Positions 34,502 through 42,901 of a DNA stretch of 64,000 bases are shown piece after piece. The stretch is from the NCBI GenBank assembly GCA_965220245.1, contig CBDCPI010000006.1, positions 186,001 to 250,000 on the forward strand. The letters are read 5' to 3'. Position 1 is the stretch's first letter. Every line of letters starts with the position of its first letter. Under the pieces are notes generated by a model. It was not told where the DNA came from and did no database searches. It was given only the letters and a program-made list of their open reading frames with translations. The translations under genes were made by a program, and so were the position numbers. Source of the stretch: CBDCPI01 sp965220245. Lineage in GTDB: Bacteria > Chloroflexota > Dehalococcoidia > Lucifugimonadales > UBA3495.

Positions 34502-34919
34502 GACGGCGCCTTTCTCCTAAGATTAGAATAAGGGTGGTCTAATGGGGGCGAATTACCAATTGGAGCGCTTTGTTCGATGGCCCCGGCCTTACTCGGTCGT
34601 CTTTGTTAGACAGGGACTGGAGTTGTCCGGTAACAGCATCATAGGCGTGGTTGGGGTCACGGTCAACCCGGGCTAGACAGCCGATCAGGGTCTTTCGGTC
34701 TTGTTCTAAAGCTGATTTCTCCGCTCATCCTGAGCGTAGCGCAGCGGAGTCGAAGGATTTTCCCGGCTGCGGACGGCCCTTCACTGCGCTCCACTCCGCT
34801 GCGCTACATTCCGCTTCTCCTGAGCTTGTCGAAGGGCAGGATGAGCGGGGGAGTTGGTGCTAGGCGGAGAACTGAAAGGCCCTAGCGGCCGATACTGAGT
34901 TGGGAGAGGTGTAGGATAT
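34502..34919. other. Divergent intergenic region
   Basis: 418 bases between divergent amidase and amidohydrolase genes, with a family C repeat at 34721-34848. Nothing else recognisable. Confidence 0.5.
34721..34848. repeat. Family C repeat, copy 4
   Basis: CCGCTCATCCTGAGCGTAGC and GCAGCGGAGTCGAAGGA, then CCTGAGCTTGTCGAAGGG and AGGATGAGCGG. Confidence 0.75.
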
Positions 34920-36302
34920 ATGGCTGGCGCCACTCTAAAAATCGAGGGCGCCCGGTTCATCTTGACGGTGGACCAAGGGCGAAGGATTATTCAGGACGGG
35001 TCCGTCCTGATTGAAGGACAGAGGATTGCCAAGGTTGGTAAGTCCTCGGAATTGGCGGGCGTTGCCGCGGACCGGGTAATCGACGCCAGCGAGATGGTGA
35101 TTACGCCGGGCTTCTGCAACGGCCACATGCACATCAGCTACGCCCATGCCACCAGAGGGATATTCCCCGATAACTTGGCCCCCGGGGACTACCTGGCCAA
35201 CGTTTTCACTCTTCAGGCGGCCATGACCGAAGAGGAGGAATACCTAACTTCACTATTGGGCATCACGGAGCTACTCAAGTACGGCACTACCTGTTTTCTG
35301 GACCCGGGTAGCACCAAGTTTTTGGACGCTTGCTTGGCGGCTTACCGGGAGTCGGGCTGCCGCATCGTAACCGGCAAGCAGGTGGTAGACCGGCCCAACC
35401 CCTTGAACCTGCCGGTATACTCCTTGGCCGACGCCGTCTCCCAAATGGAGGAGACGGTCCAGTCTTACGACGGCAAGCTTGACGGTCGAGTCCGCGCTTG
35501 GGCCATGCCCTTCGCCGCCGACTACTGCACGCCGGAGCTGCTGACGGCCGCCAAGGAAATTGCGGACCGGAACCATACCGGCCTGACTCTACACCAAGGA
35601 AACGCCCCCGCCGCCGTGAACGCCTTCCTTAGCCGCTACGGCAAGCGCCCGGTGGAATATCTGGAGGACATCGGCGTGTTGGGGCCGAACGTGTTGTTGG
35701 CCCACGTAATCGGGTTGGATGAAGCCGAGGTCGATTGCTTGGCCCGCACCGGCGCCAAGGCGGTGATGTGCCCCACCGCAGCGTTGAAGATGGGCCAGGG
35801 CATTACTTCCCAGGGACTGCTGCCGGAGATGCTGGAAAAGGGGGTTTGCGTCGGGCTGGGCACCGACGCCGGCAACAATTCCAGCTTAATCGAGACCATG
35901 CGTTCCATGTACCTGATTACGGTGCTTTTCAAAGACGCCCGGCAGACCACGGACGTTATCCCTGCGGAGACGGCCTTGGAGATGGCGACCATTCAAGGCG
36001 CAACGGCTCTCGGCTTGGGTGATGACATCGGTTCCATCGAAGAGGGCAAGAAGGCCGATCTGGTGCTCTTCGACACCAAGCGGCCTGAGTGGCGCACCAT
36101 ATTTAACCCGGTAAATAATTTGGTGTACAACGCCGACGGACGTAGCGTCCACACCGTAATCGTGGATGGCAGGGTGGTAGTGGAAGACCATACTCCGGTG
36201 TTTGTGGACGAGTGGGAGCTTATCCAGAAGGTACAAAAGCTGGGCCAGGACATGCTGCAACGCACCGGAATATCCTTTCCGCAGCGTTGGCCGGTGATTT
36301 AA
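34920..36302 (+). CDS. Amidohydrolase, MTA/SAH deaminase-like
   Basis: 460 residues. A TIM-barrel metal hydrolase of the cytosine/adenosine deaminase type: H69-M-H71 in FCNGHMHISYAH, then the metal and substrate residues in TLHQGNAP, LLAHVIGLDE and LGTDAGNNSS. The order H-x-H, H, H, D without the carboxylated Lys is typical of the 5'-methylthioadenosine/S-adenosylhomocysteine deaminase, guanine deaminase and chlorohydrolase group. The substrate is probably an amino-heterocycle. The alpha/beta hydrolase 29 bases downstream on the same strand is likely co-expressed. Confidence 0.83.
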   Translation: MAGATLKIEGARFILTVDQGRRIIQDGSVLIEGQRIAKVGKSSELAGVAADRVIDASEMVITPGFCNGHMHISYAHATRGIFPDNLAPGDYLANVFTLQAAMTEEEEYLTSLLGITELLKYGTTCFLDPGSTKFLDACLAAYRESGCRIVTGKQVVDRPNPLNLPVYSLADAVSQMEETVQSYDGKLDGRVRAWAMPFAADYCTPELLTAAKEIADRNHTGLTLHQGNAPAAVNAFLSRYGKRPVEYLEDIGVLGPNVLLAHVIGLDEAEVDCLARTGAKAVMCPTAALKMGQGITSQGLLPEMLEKGVCVGLGTDAGNNSSLIETMRSMYLITVLFKDARQTTDVIPAETALEMATIQGATALGLGDDIGSIEEGKKADLVLFDTKRPEWRTIFNPVNNLVYNADGRSVHTVIVDGRVVVEDHTPVFVDEWELIQKVQKLGQDMLQRTGISFPQRWPVI

Positions 36303-36331
36303 GCACCGGTACTTTAATCAAAGGAGCCCCC

Positions 36332-37045
36332 ATGAGCCAGCTAGTTTTCATTCACGGCCCGGGAGCAGGCGCTTGCGCCGAGGGCTTCACCCACCAGCTA
36401 ACCCGCTTCCCCGGCAGCTTGGCGCCCAACCTGCCCGGCCACTTATCCGGCGCCCCATGCCCCGATGTTGCGCGGTATACCGAGTGGCTTAGGGGATGGC
36501 TGTGGGCCAACGGGGCGGACCGGGACTTGGTGTTGTGCGGGTTCACCCTTGGGGCTTGCATCGCCTTGCAATACGCGCTGGACTACCCCGAGGAGGTCAA
36601 AGGGCTGGTGCTGATGACCGTAGCTATGAAACCCAAGGAACGGGCCCCGGGAAGCCTGGAGATGCGGCTAAAGGCCGCCCAGGACCCAAGTAGCTTTGAC
36701 CAGTGGCTGGACGCCATGCGCCACGCCATGATGTTCATTGACGAGGAGCTGCGGGAACGCTTGGTTGAGCGCCACCGGAAGGTGGGGCCTACCTCTCAGT
36801 ACAACGACTTGCTGGTTATCGACCGCTTCGACGTCCGGGACCGCATTGGCTCCCTCAAGCCGCCACTGCTGCTAATCCGGGGAGTGGATGATCCTCTGGA
36901 GCCGCCGGAATACGAACTGGAGATACATCAGGCCGTGGCCGGGTCCAAGTACTTGAAGTTTTCCCAAGCGGGCCACTTTCCCATGGCGGAAAAGCCGGTG
37001 GAGGTCAACCAGGCCATTGCGGACTTCCTGAAAACGTTGACCTAA
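36332..37045 (+). CDS. Alpha/beta hydrolase with Thr at the nucleophile
   Basis: 237 residues from ATG 36332 (AAGGAG upstream; an upstream in-frame start would overlap the previous gene). Oxyanion turn FIHGPGAG, DRDLVLCG, then the nucleophile elbow G-F-T-L-G: Thr72 (codon ACC) stands where Ser is expected. The acid (GVDDPLEPP) and the His (SQAGHFPMAEKP) are kept. A Thr here usually lowers or removes hydrolase activity, so it may be a degenerate enzyme or a binding protein; a Thr nucleophile is possible but rare. It forms a two-gene unit with the deaminase-like gene. Confidence 0.75.
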   Translation: MSQLVFIHGPGAGACAEGFTHQLTRFPGSLAPNLPGHLSGAPCPDVARYTEWLRGWLWANGADRDLVLCGFTLGACIALQYALDYPEEVKGLVLMTVAMKPKERAPGSLEMRLKAAQDPSSFDQWLDAMRHAMMFIDEELRERLVERHRKVGPTSQYNDLLVIDRFDVRDRIGSLKPPLLLIRGVDDPLEPPEYELEIHQAVAGSKYLKFSQAGHFPMAEKPVEVNQAIADFLKTLT

Positions 37046-37099
37046 GCCCGCCCGTACCGGGATTACCTTTATCAGGTATCAGGCGTTAGGGAGTTGGCA

Positions 37100-37300
37100 A
37101 TGACAACGGCAACCGAATCCGACGATACCCGGATGGGGCGGCTGGAAGGGCAAATGAACCACGTGGTTCTAGTCCTTCAGGAACTCCGCCAGGAACTCCG
37201 GGCGGTCAACGCCAGGGTAGACCGGCTGTTTCTGGCAACGTGGGCTATCGGCGGCGGCATCATCGCCGCCTTGGTGGTCCAGATAGTCCGGGCCGGGTAA
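37100..37300 (+). CDS. Small coiled-coil, one-TM protein
   Basis: 66 residues from ATG 37100 (TTG 37094 possible). Residues 10-44 form a short coiled coil (RLEGQMNHVVLVLQELRQELRAVNARVDRLF), followed by one membrane span (WAIGGGIIAALVVQIV). Same plan as the proteins at 7763-8086 and 17082-17507, but without internal repeats. Function unknown. Confidence 0.5.
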   Translation: MTTATESDDTRMGRLEGQMNHVVLVLQELRQELRAVNARVDRLFLATWAIGGGIIAALVVQIVRAG

Positions 37301-37645
37301 TCCGGCGCCGATTCATCAACTGCCGGGAGAGTGAAGCAATGACAATTGCAACCGCCAGCCACACCGCAATCGCGCCGAAGGGCGCGGGGCTTCGTCCCTT
37401 CCCTCTAGCCCGGAGTTCGTCGCGGCGTATCTGGCGCGGCGGGCGTAAGCCGAGGCGAGGGCCACCACGTTGAAGCTGGACCGGCCGCTATCGCCGATGC
37501 CCACTGGCGGGCCGGGCTGGACGACGTGACACATGAAGGAACCAAGCGGGTGCTGGCCGGTCTGGTGTGGGCCGACGAGCGGCCCCAAGAACAGGTCGCA
37601 CCGCACACATCCGAAGCCTTAGCCGCAATCAGGGCCACACCTGAA
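37301..37645. pseudogene. Degenerate coding remnant, family unknown
   Basis: Pieces of plausible protein appear in shifting plus-strand frames: PEFVAAYLARRA near 37410, then after a stop and shift ADAHWRAGLDDV and GTKRVLAGLVWADERPQEQ to about 37640. No single frame is intact, and I do not recognise the family. It may be the decayed 5' part of a small gene. Confidence 0.3.
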
Positions 37646-38899
37646 TTAATCCAGGCCCATAAGCTCCGCCCAGCGTTGGTAAAAGCGCCGGTGGTTGCTC
37701 TCGCTCATCCTGAAATCGCTGGCCCAGCCGCCCAGGTCCTCGTGGAAGCCTTCGTGGCCCAAGCCCATTTGCATGTTCAGCGGGTAGCGGCGGGAGACCA
37801 CTCCCCGGGCGGTCTCGGTGCATCCCTGCCAGTTGTCCATGTCATCCTGCTCGTAGGTTCCCGAAGCGGAAAAGCTGCGTAAACTGGCCAATCGCATTGC
37901 ATCCTTCACCTCGGCGGGCGCCGAGCGGTCGACGTAAGCCCATACCCAGATCTCAGTCTTGTCGACGCCCTTGGGATGCCAGACTCGTAGGGTGTGGGCG
38001 GGCGCCCGGTTAAAGGAGAAGTTCGGGAAGGCCGTGCCGAATAGGGGCTGGACCCGGCTCAGGCGGGGACCAAGCCGCCGGTGCATCTCTGGTAAGACCC
38101 GTTCCTCATAGGCTGAAATCTCCGGTATCGGCGGCGCGGTCTTATCATTGGGACCCACGGTTACTATGCCATGGCCGTTTCCGGGAGAGACTATCCTCCC
38201 TGTCCAGTTCTGCCGGTTGGCGGCGGTGGCCCCGTACCCGGTAGTGATAGCCGACAAGTGGCTCCAAGGGGCGTGGTACAAGTCCCCGGCGAAGTTCTCC
38301 GAAGGAAACTTCCAGTTGCAAGGGACCACCCACTTGTGGGGCCGCCCTATAACCTCAATCCCGCCCTCGCACCGGTCCACGAATACATCGAGGTACCAAG
38401 CCATCTCTCCCAAGTATTCCGGGAGAGGGGGCGCCGCCGGATCGAAGGTAGCAAAGACCAGCCCCTTATAGCTGTCCAGTTGGGCTACCGGGCTGAGCCC
38501 CCAGTTGTCGGTGTCCAACTCGTTATAGTAGGCGTCTTGGAGATTTGGAACGGCTTGCAACTTACCTTCGTTGGTGTAAGTCCAGCCGTGATAGGCGCAG
38601 ATAAAGGCGCTGGCGTTCCCTACGTCGGCCCGGCACAACCGGTTTCCCCGGTGCCGGCACACGTTGAGGAAGGCTTTCACCTCGCCCTGCGTGTCCCGCA
38701 CCACCAATACAGGGTCTTCCCCCATGTAGGTAGTCATAAAGTCGCCGGGGTTTGGAATCTGGCTTTCGTGGCCCAGGAAAAGCCAACACCTGGCAAAGAT
38801 ACGCTCCAACTCTCGCTGATAAATTGATTCCTCGACGAATATTCGCCGGCTTACCAGGCCATGCTCAGCATCGACCAGTGGCGTTTTCGGAGTAGACAA
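37646..38899 (-). CDS. Rieske non-heme iron oxygenase, alpha subunit
   Basis: 417 residues, TTG start with AGGAG 7 bases upstream. Rieske 2Fe-2S domain with C81-x-H83 and C101-x2-H104 (CRHRGNRLC, CAYHGWTY), then the catalytic domain with the mononuclear iron ligands D206-x2-H209-x4-H214 (GDLYHAPWSH). The whole has the size of ring-hydroxylating dioxygenase alpha subunits. The substrate class (aromatic, or an N- or O-demethylation target) cannot be told. No beta subunit, ferredoxin or reductase gene is close. It is the last gene of a minus-strand series DUF1800, DUF1501, NHL, Rieske. Confidence 0.88.
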   Translation of the reverse strand: MSTPKTPLVDAEHGLVSRRIFVEESIYQRELERIFARCWLFLGHESQIPNPGDFMTTYMGEDPVLVVRDTQGEVKAFLNVCRHRGNRLCRADVGNASAFICAYHGWTYTNEGKLQAVPNLQDAYYNELDTDNWGLSPVAQLDSYKGLVFATFDPAAPPLPEYLGEMAWYLDVFVDRCEGGIEVIGRPHKWVVPCNWKFPSENFAGDLYHAPWSHLSAITTGYGATAANRQNWTGRIVSPGNGHGIVTVGPNDKTAPPIPEISAYEERVLPEMHRRLGPRLSRVQPLFGTAFPNFSFNRAPAHTLRVWHPKGVDKTEIWVWAYVDRSAPAEVKDAMRLASLRSFSASGTYEQDDMDNWQGCTETARGVVSRRYPLNMQMGLGHEGFHEDLGGWASDFRMSESNHRRFYQRWAELMGLD

Positions 38900-38928
38900 T
38901 TGACGACTCCTGGGGACAGATCAGCCTA

Positions 38929-39082
38929 AGAGGGTGTTTAAAAACCGATTGCGGCCCATCCCTTCGACAGGCTCAGGACGGGCCCTGTCATTCCGAACGA
39001 AGTGAGGAATCTAAAATGCTTGGCAGCAGCAACGCTTAAGAAGGCAAGAAGTCTAGACCCTTCGCTTTACTCAGGGTGACAG
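38929..39082. repeat. Family B repeat, copy 3, with AGAGGGTGTTTA end
   Basis: Begins AGAGGGTGTTTAAAAACCG, shared with the element at 48920, then CTTCGACAGGCTCAGGACG and the usual TGTCATTCC...GTGACAGG hairpin. The right-hand inverted end is missing. Confidence 0.7.
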
Positions 39083-39175
39083 GTGAGCGGTTGCGAGCAA
39101 AATTGAAAATAAGGGACCCACCGAGGCTGAAGGCCAACGCTGGGTCCCAATGGTGATCAACTTGGGTCTTTAGAC

Positions 39176-40174
39176 TTACAAGTTAATCGGGTGCTCCACG
39201 TATTCCTTTACTTTGTCGTAGATTTGGAGGCGGTGCCTGGAGGACTCCAGCACGAAGATCCGGTCTTGGTCGTCAATGTTAACCGCCACCGGCCGATGGA
39301 AGCGCCATTCCGGCTCCATATCCGCCCGGCGCCGGGCTTTGATGATGTCCGGATTGGCGTCGATGTAAGTCTGCGTCCATGGGGAAGGAGTCTGGGCATC
39401 GCCAACCAAGGTGGTGACGAACTTGCCGTTGGGACCGTAAATCTGAAGCCGGTGGTTGCCCCAGTCGGTCACGTAGACGTCGCCCTCGGAGTCCACCGCC
39501 ACCCCGGAGGGGCCGTTGAGGCTCCCTACCCCGGAATCCGACCCCTCGAACTTGAGGAGCAGGTCACCCTCGGGGCTGAACTGTTGCACCCGGTTGTTCC
39601 TCCAATCGGCGACATAGACTTGGTCGGCGGCGTCGATGCAGACGCCCCACGGCATATCCAGTTGGCCGTCGCCGGAACCTTGCTCTCCCCATTGGCCCAG
39701 GTACTTCCCCTCTTTCGAGAATTTCTGCACCCGGTTGTTGAGACTGTCTACCACGAACACATCGTCATTGGAGTCAAAGGCGATCCCCGAAGGCCCGTTC
39801 AACTCCCCGTCACCGCTGCCGGCCGTACCCCAACCGGACAAAAATCGGCCTTCGCTGTTGAAGACGGATACCCGGTTCAAGTATTCGTCCGTGGCGTAGA
39901 TGTTTTCGTCTTGGTCTAGGTCTATGGAGCGCGGCCAAATAAACTGGCCGTCGCCCGATCCATTGGCGCCGAACTGGCCCAAAAACTCATGGTCCAAGCT
40001 CACGGTAGAAATACGCTGGCCCAACTCCTCAGCGCCGCGGCTCAAAACGTAGAAGCGGCCGTTGGAACCCAAGGCGAAGTCCTGGGGAGACCAGAACCCC
40101 TGCCCGGCCATCGCGTACATCCCGATGCAATGGCTGTAATCGAACACTCGCCCGGCGGCGACGGTGGTCAGCAT
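39176..40174 (-). CDS. NHL-repeat beta-propeller protein
   Basis: 332 residues without a signal peptide. At least five NHL repeats of the form GSGDGQ-x-x-x-P-x-x-I-x-x-D-x-x-x-x-x-Y-V-x-D-x-x-N-x-R-V-Q-x-F fill residues 70-330, predicting a six-bladed propeller used for binding or, in some lineages, lyase activity. ATG with AGGAGG 6 bases upstream. It follows the DUF1501 gene by 65 bases and precedes the Rieske oxygenase gene, so it may belong to one operon with them. The ligand is unknown. Confidence 0.83.
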   Translation of the reverse strand: MLTTVAAGRVFDYSHCIGMYAMAGQGFWSPQDFALGSNGRFYVLSRGAEELGQRISTVSLDHEFLGQFGANGSGDGQFIWPRSIDLDQDENIYATDEYLNRVSVFNSEGRFLSGWGTAGSGDGELNGPSGIAFDSNDDVFVVDSLNNRVQKFSKEGKYLGQWGEQGSGDGQLDMPWGVCIDAADQVYVADWRNNRVQQFSPEGDLLLKFEGSDSGVGSLNGPSGVAVDSEGDVYVTDWGNHRLQIYGPNGKFVTTLVGDAQTPSPWTQTYIDANPDIIKARRRADMEPEWRFHRPVAVNIDDQDRIFVLESSRHRLQIYDKVKEYVEHPINL

Positions 40175-40238
40175 CGCGGTCCTCCTGAGCGGCTTACTGC
40201 GGGACTGATGTTAATCAAGGTTTTACTTGACTAAGTGT

Positions 40239-41372
40239 CTAAACAAAGTCCAGTTCTTCGAACTTGCCGCCGACAATGGGCACCGGGTCCAAGCCCAGCC
40301 ACTTGTCGACCACGGTGGAGTAGAAGCCCCGGAAGTCGTAGTTGGGCTCCAAGTCGCCTTGGGTCAGGTCTTCGGGCTTGACTGAAGGATAGTGGCTGTA
40401 CATGCCGCCCTTGACGCCGTTGCCGATGACGAAGGCAACGCCGCCGGCCCCGTGGTCGGTGCCGGTGCCGTTGTCGCGCACCCGGCGGCCGAACTCGGTG
40501 AACAGCATCATGATCAGGTTGTCGCCAGCATCGTGCTCCTTAAGATCGTCGAAGAAATCGCTGATGGCGGCGGAGGTGTCGATCCAGAGCTTCTGGTGCA
40601 TCGGCGGCTGGTTGAAGTGGGTGTCGAAACTGCCGTGGGCAGTGTAGAAAATCTGCGTCCCCAAATCGGCAAGGTACACTCGGGCCACGTCTCTTAGGGC
40701 CTTGGCGATGGGTGTCTCCGCGTACTCGATAGACGACGAGTACTTTTCGGGGGCGCTCTTGATGATGTCGGCGCCTTTCAGCGCGTCTCGCCCGGTCTGG
40801 CCCAGATAGTCCATGGTGGCGCCGGTGCCGATGGCCGGGGCATACATGCGGGCGAACCGTTCCAGAATCTTAGTCCGGTCTTGCTCGGCGATTCCGGGCA
40901 CCCCCGACATTACGCCGTAGGACTCCAGGTTAGACACCGAGGTGATGGGCACTCCTCGCAGCGCTAGGGCCCGCGGCAGACCTTGGCCGAAGTTGACCCC
41001 TTTCAGCACGTTCTCTCCATTGGGGTCCAAATCCCGGATTACCTTGGCGACCCAACCCTCGGTGCCCACCTTGTCGGGCTCGCAAGTGTGCCAAATGTCC
41101 ATGGAGCGGAAGTGGGAGCGGGGCGAGTTCTCATAACCTATGCCGTGAACGATGGCAAGTTTGCCTTCGTCGTAGAGCTTCTTCACCGGACCCATGTTGG
41201 GGTTGAAGGCCAACTCGCCGTCGATGGGGATCACTTGGTCTTCCGGAATACCCACCCTGGGCCGGGCGTCCCGGTAGTAGGGATTGGTGTAAGGGATTAT
41301 CGTGTTCAGGTAATCGTTGGCCCCGGTTAGCTGCAAGATAACCAGCACCGGGTCCTTCTTGGTGGTTGCCAT
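40239..41372 (-). CDS. DUF1501 protein
   Basis: 377 residues from ATG 41372 (AGGAGG 7 bases upstream). Matches the DUF1501 family, sulfatase-like proteins of alkaline phosphatase-type fold: LVILQLTGANDYLNTIIPY at the start, DGELAFNPNMGPVKKLYDEGKLAIVHGIGY, SHFRSMDIWHT, FGRRVRDNGTGTDHGAGGVAFVIG and KWLGLDP near the end. Family members are often exported by Tat, but no twin-Arg signal is seen here. DUF1501 genes typically pair with DUF1800; here that partner lies upstream across an inserted IS. Confidence 0.85.
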   Translation of the reverse strand: MATTKKDPVLVILQLTGANDYLNTIIPYTNPYYRDARPRVGIPEDQVIPIDGELAFNPNMGPVKKLYDEGKLAIVHGIGYENSPRSHFRSMDIWHTCEPDKVGTEGWVAKVIRDLDPNGENVLKGVNFGQGLPRALALRGVPITSVSNLESYGVMSGVPGIAEQDRTKILERFARMYAPAIGTGATMDYLGQTGRDALKGADIIKSAPEKYSSSIEYAETPIAKALRDVARVYLADLGTQIFYTAHGSFDTHFNQPPMHQKLWIDTSAAISDFFDDLKEHDAGDNLIMMLFTEFGRRVRDNGTGTDHGAGGVAFVIGNGVKGGMYSHYPSVKPEDLTQGDLEPNYDFRGFYSTVVDKWLGLDPVPIVGGKFEELDFV

Positions 41373-41419
41373 AGCCATTCCTCCTGTTGTCGTCGGCTTG
41401 CCGGCGCGCGGGTTAAGCG

Positions 41420-41449
41420 AGTGTCTGCAAAGTTCCCTCTCCCTCTGGG
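41420..41449. repeat. Family A repeat, copy 2, left fragment
   Basis: GAGTGTCTGCAAAGTTCCCT and the left hairpin arm, cut by the IS at 41450. The rest continues at 42782. Confidence 0.75.
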
Positions 41450-42792
41450 CTGACAAGGGTAGGCATTTGATTGTTTCAGGTTTCTGCATGGTAGATGAGC
41501 TTCATATCGGGCGACGGTTCCGGCCACGGTTCAGGAAGCAGCCAGACCCTGCGCCAAAGTCTGCCCTTGGGCAGCAGCCGTCTCAGCCAGATGATGCCCT
41601 GCCGCAGTACACTGATAGTCCGTTTGGGAGCGCTCCAAGCGCTGCGGTGAGTGGACGCCAGAGCCTTCGGCGGTGCTCTGAGATGGCCGGGCGCTATGCC
41701 AAGCTCATTGGCGTCTTCTACCCTGGTCCCATACGCCAGCGTCCAGAACGTCGCCACCGACAACGCAAGCCAGTGCCTCGCCACCCGTTCGGGATCGGTC
41801 CTGCGAGTGTTCTGCCACTGCCACCCCAAGCTCTTGAGTGCTCTGAAGCCCAGTTCTATCCAGAACCGGAGCATGTACCAGCACACCCCTGCTTCGCCGG
41901 GCGGCAGGTCGGTCATCACCACCCACGGCTCGTCTTGGCCCTGGTCCCAGACCACAATCACCGTCCCGCGGCGGCGCTTGCTGCTGTCCCTGAAAGCCGT
42001 CCCGGACCCAACATATGCGTGCCCCGGCCCCGGCACCAACGCTCGCGCCGGCAGGCGGGTTCCTCCGTCAGGGCAGAACACGGTGTTGACCGATTGCCGC
42101 ATGTAAGGATGCCACCCCACAGAGCGTATCTGCTCCCACAGCCGCGGACTCCTCAAACCGCGGTCAGTCATCACCAGCACGCTCATGTCCGGCGGCACCG
42201 CTTCGGACAGCAACTTCAGCAGACTCACCGCCGGCGCTATCCACTGCCCGGGTTTGTTGGCGGGCAGGATGTGCCAGGCCACCGGAATAGCGCAACTGCG
42301 ATAGACCACGCTTATCGCAATGGCGTTTATCCGGTCGCCCTTCATCGTCGGGTCTATGGCAAGCACCAATCTGTCAGACTTCCACCAATTGAGAATCCAT
42401 CGCAGCAGTGGAACGAAGCACAGTCTGACATCCAACTGCACTCCGCACGGGTTGGCGCGGTCCTGCCCATTGTACAGCCCTCCCGGAGATACTGCCGTAT
42501 GCTGTTGAAGTTGCCTATGAACGAAAGCTCAGCGGCGACCGCGTTCTGGCAGCCGCTCTGGGCCATTATGATGCCGTACACCCACAGGACCAGTCCCTTC
42601 AACTGAGACCCTCTGAGATGCGGCATGTAGTATTGTATGGTCTGCTTCATCTGGTAGTATTCGGTTGGGAAGCGCATGGCGAACCTCTGGCAGCCTTTCT
42701 GATTCTCACCAAAAAGATGCCAGAAAGCTGTGCGCTTTCCAAGTTCTTATGCCTATTTCATACTTTGCCTACCCTTGTCAGCTCCCTCTGGG
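41439..42792 (-). mobile_element. IS4-like insertion with 16-bp ends and 11-bp target duplication
   Basis: The element proper is 41450-42781, with perfect terminal repeats CTGACAAGGGTAGGCA (41450-41465) and its complement (42766-42781). CTCCCTCTGGG is duplicated exactly on both sides (41439-41449, 42782-42792). The target is the hairpin of a family A repeat between the DUF1800 and DUF1501 genes. The exact duplication indicates a recent insertion. Confidence 0.93.
41476..42677 (-). pseudogene. IS4-like transposase, frameshifted
   Basis: Two overlapping frames make one protein. The N-terminal part (from 42677: MKQTIQYYMPHLRGSQLKG, then SFIGNFNSIRQYLREG) shifts frame near 42475-42490 into GLYNGQDRANPCGVQLDVRL, which continues to 41476. 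DDE residues: D in AIDPTMKGDR, D in VMTDRGLRS and E in FWIELGFRALKSLGWQWQNT, spacing as in IS4-type enzymes. The shift may be an inactivating indel or programmed frameshifting; the element's clean ends and target duplication show that it moved recently. Confidence 0.8.
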
Positions 42793-42897
42793 AGAGGGTT
42801 AGGGTGAGGGCTATTCTAGCGGTGAACTACCTTGGCCGTCGCCAGGCATTTCCCCTCATCCCAACCTTCTCCCCAAGGAGAAAGGGCTTTTGAAACA
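42782..42897. repeat. Family A repeat, copy 2, right part
   Basis: CTCCCTCTGGGAGAGGGTTA through CCTTCTCCCCAAGGAGAAAGG to TTTTGAAACACC. Joined to 41420-41449 it restores a full family A unit like 3897-4060. Confidence 0.75.
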
Positions 42898-42901
42898 CCT
42901 T

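Noticed and set aside
41476..42677. Second UGA-containing selenoprotein
   Set aside because: The two halves are in different frames, so a frameshift and not a stop-codon readthrough joins them.
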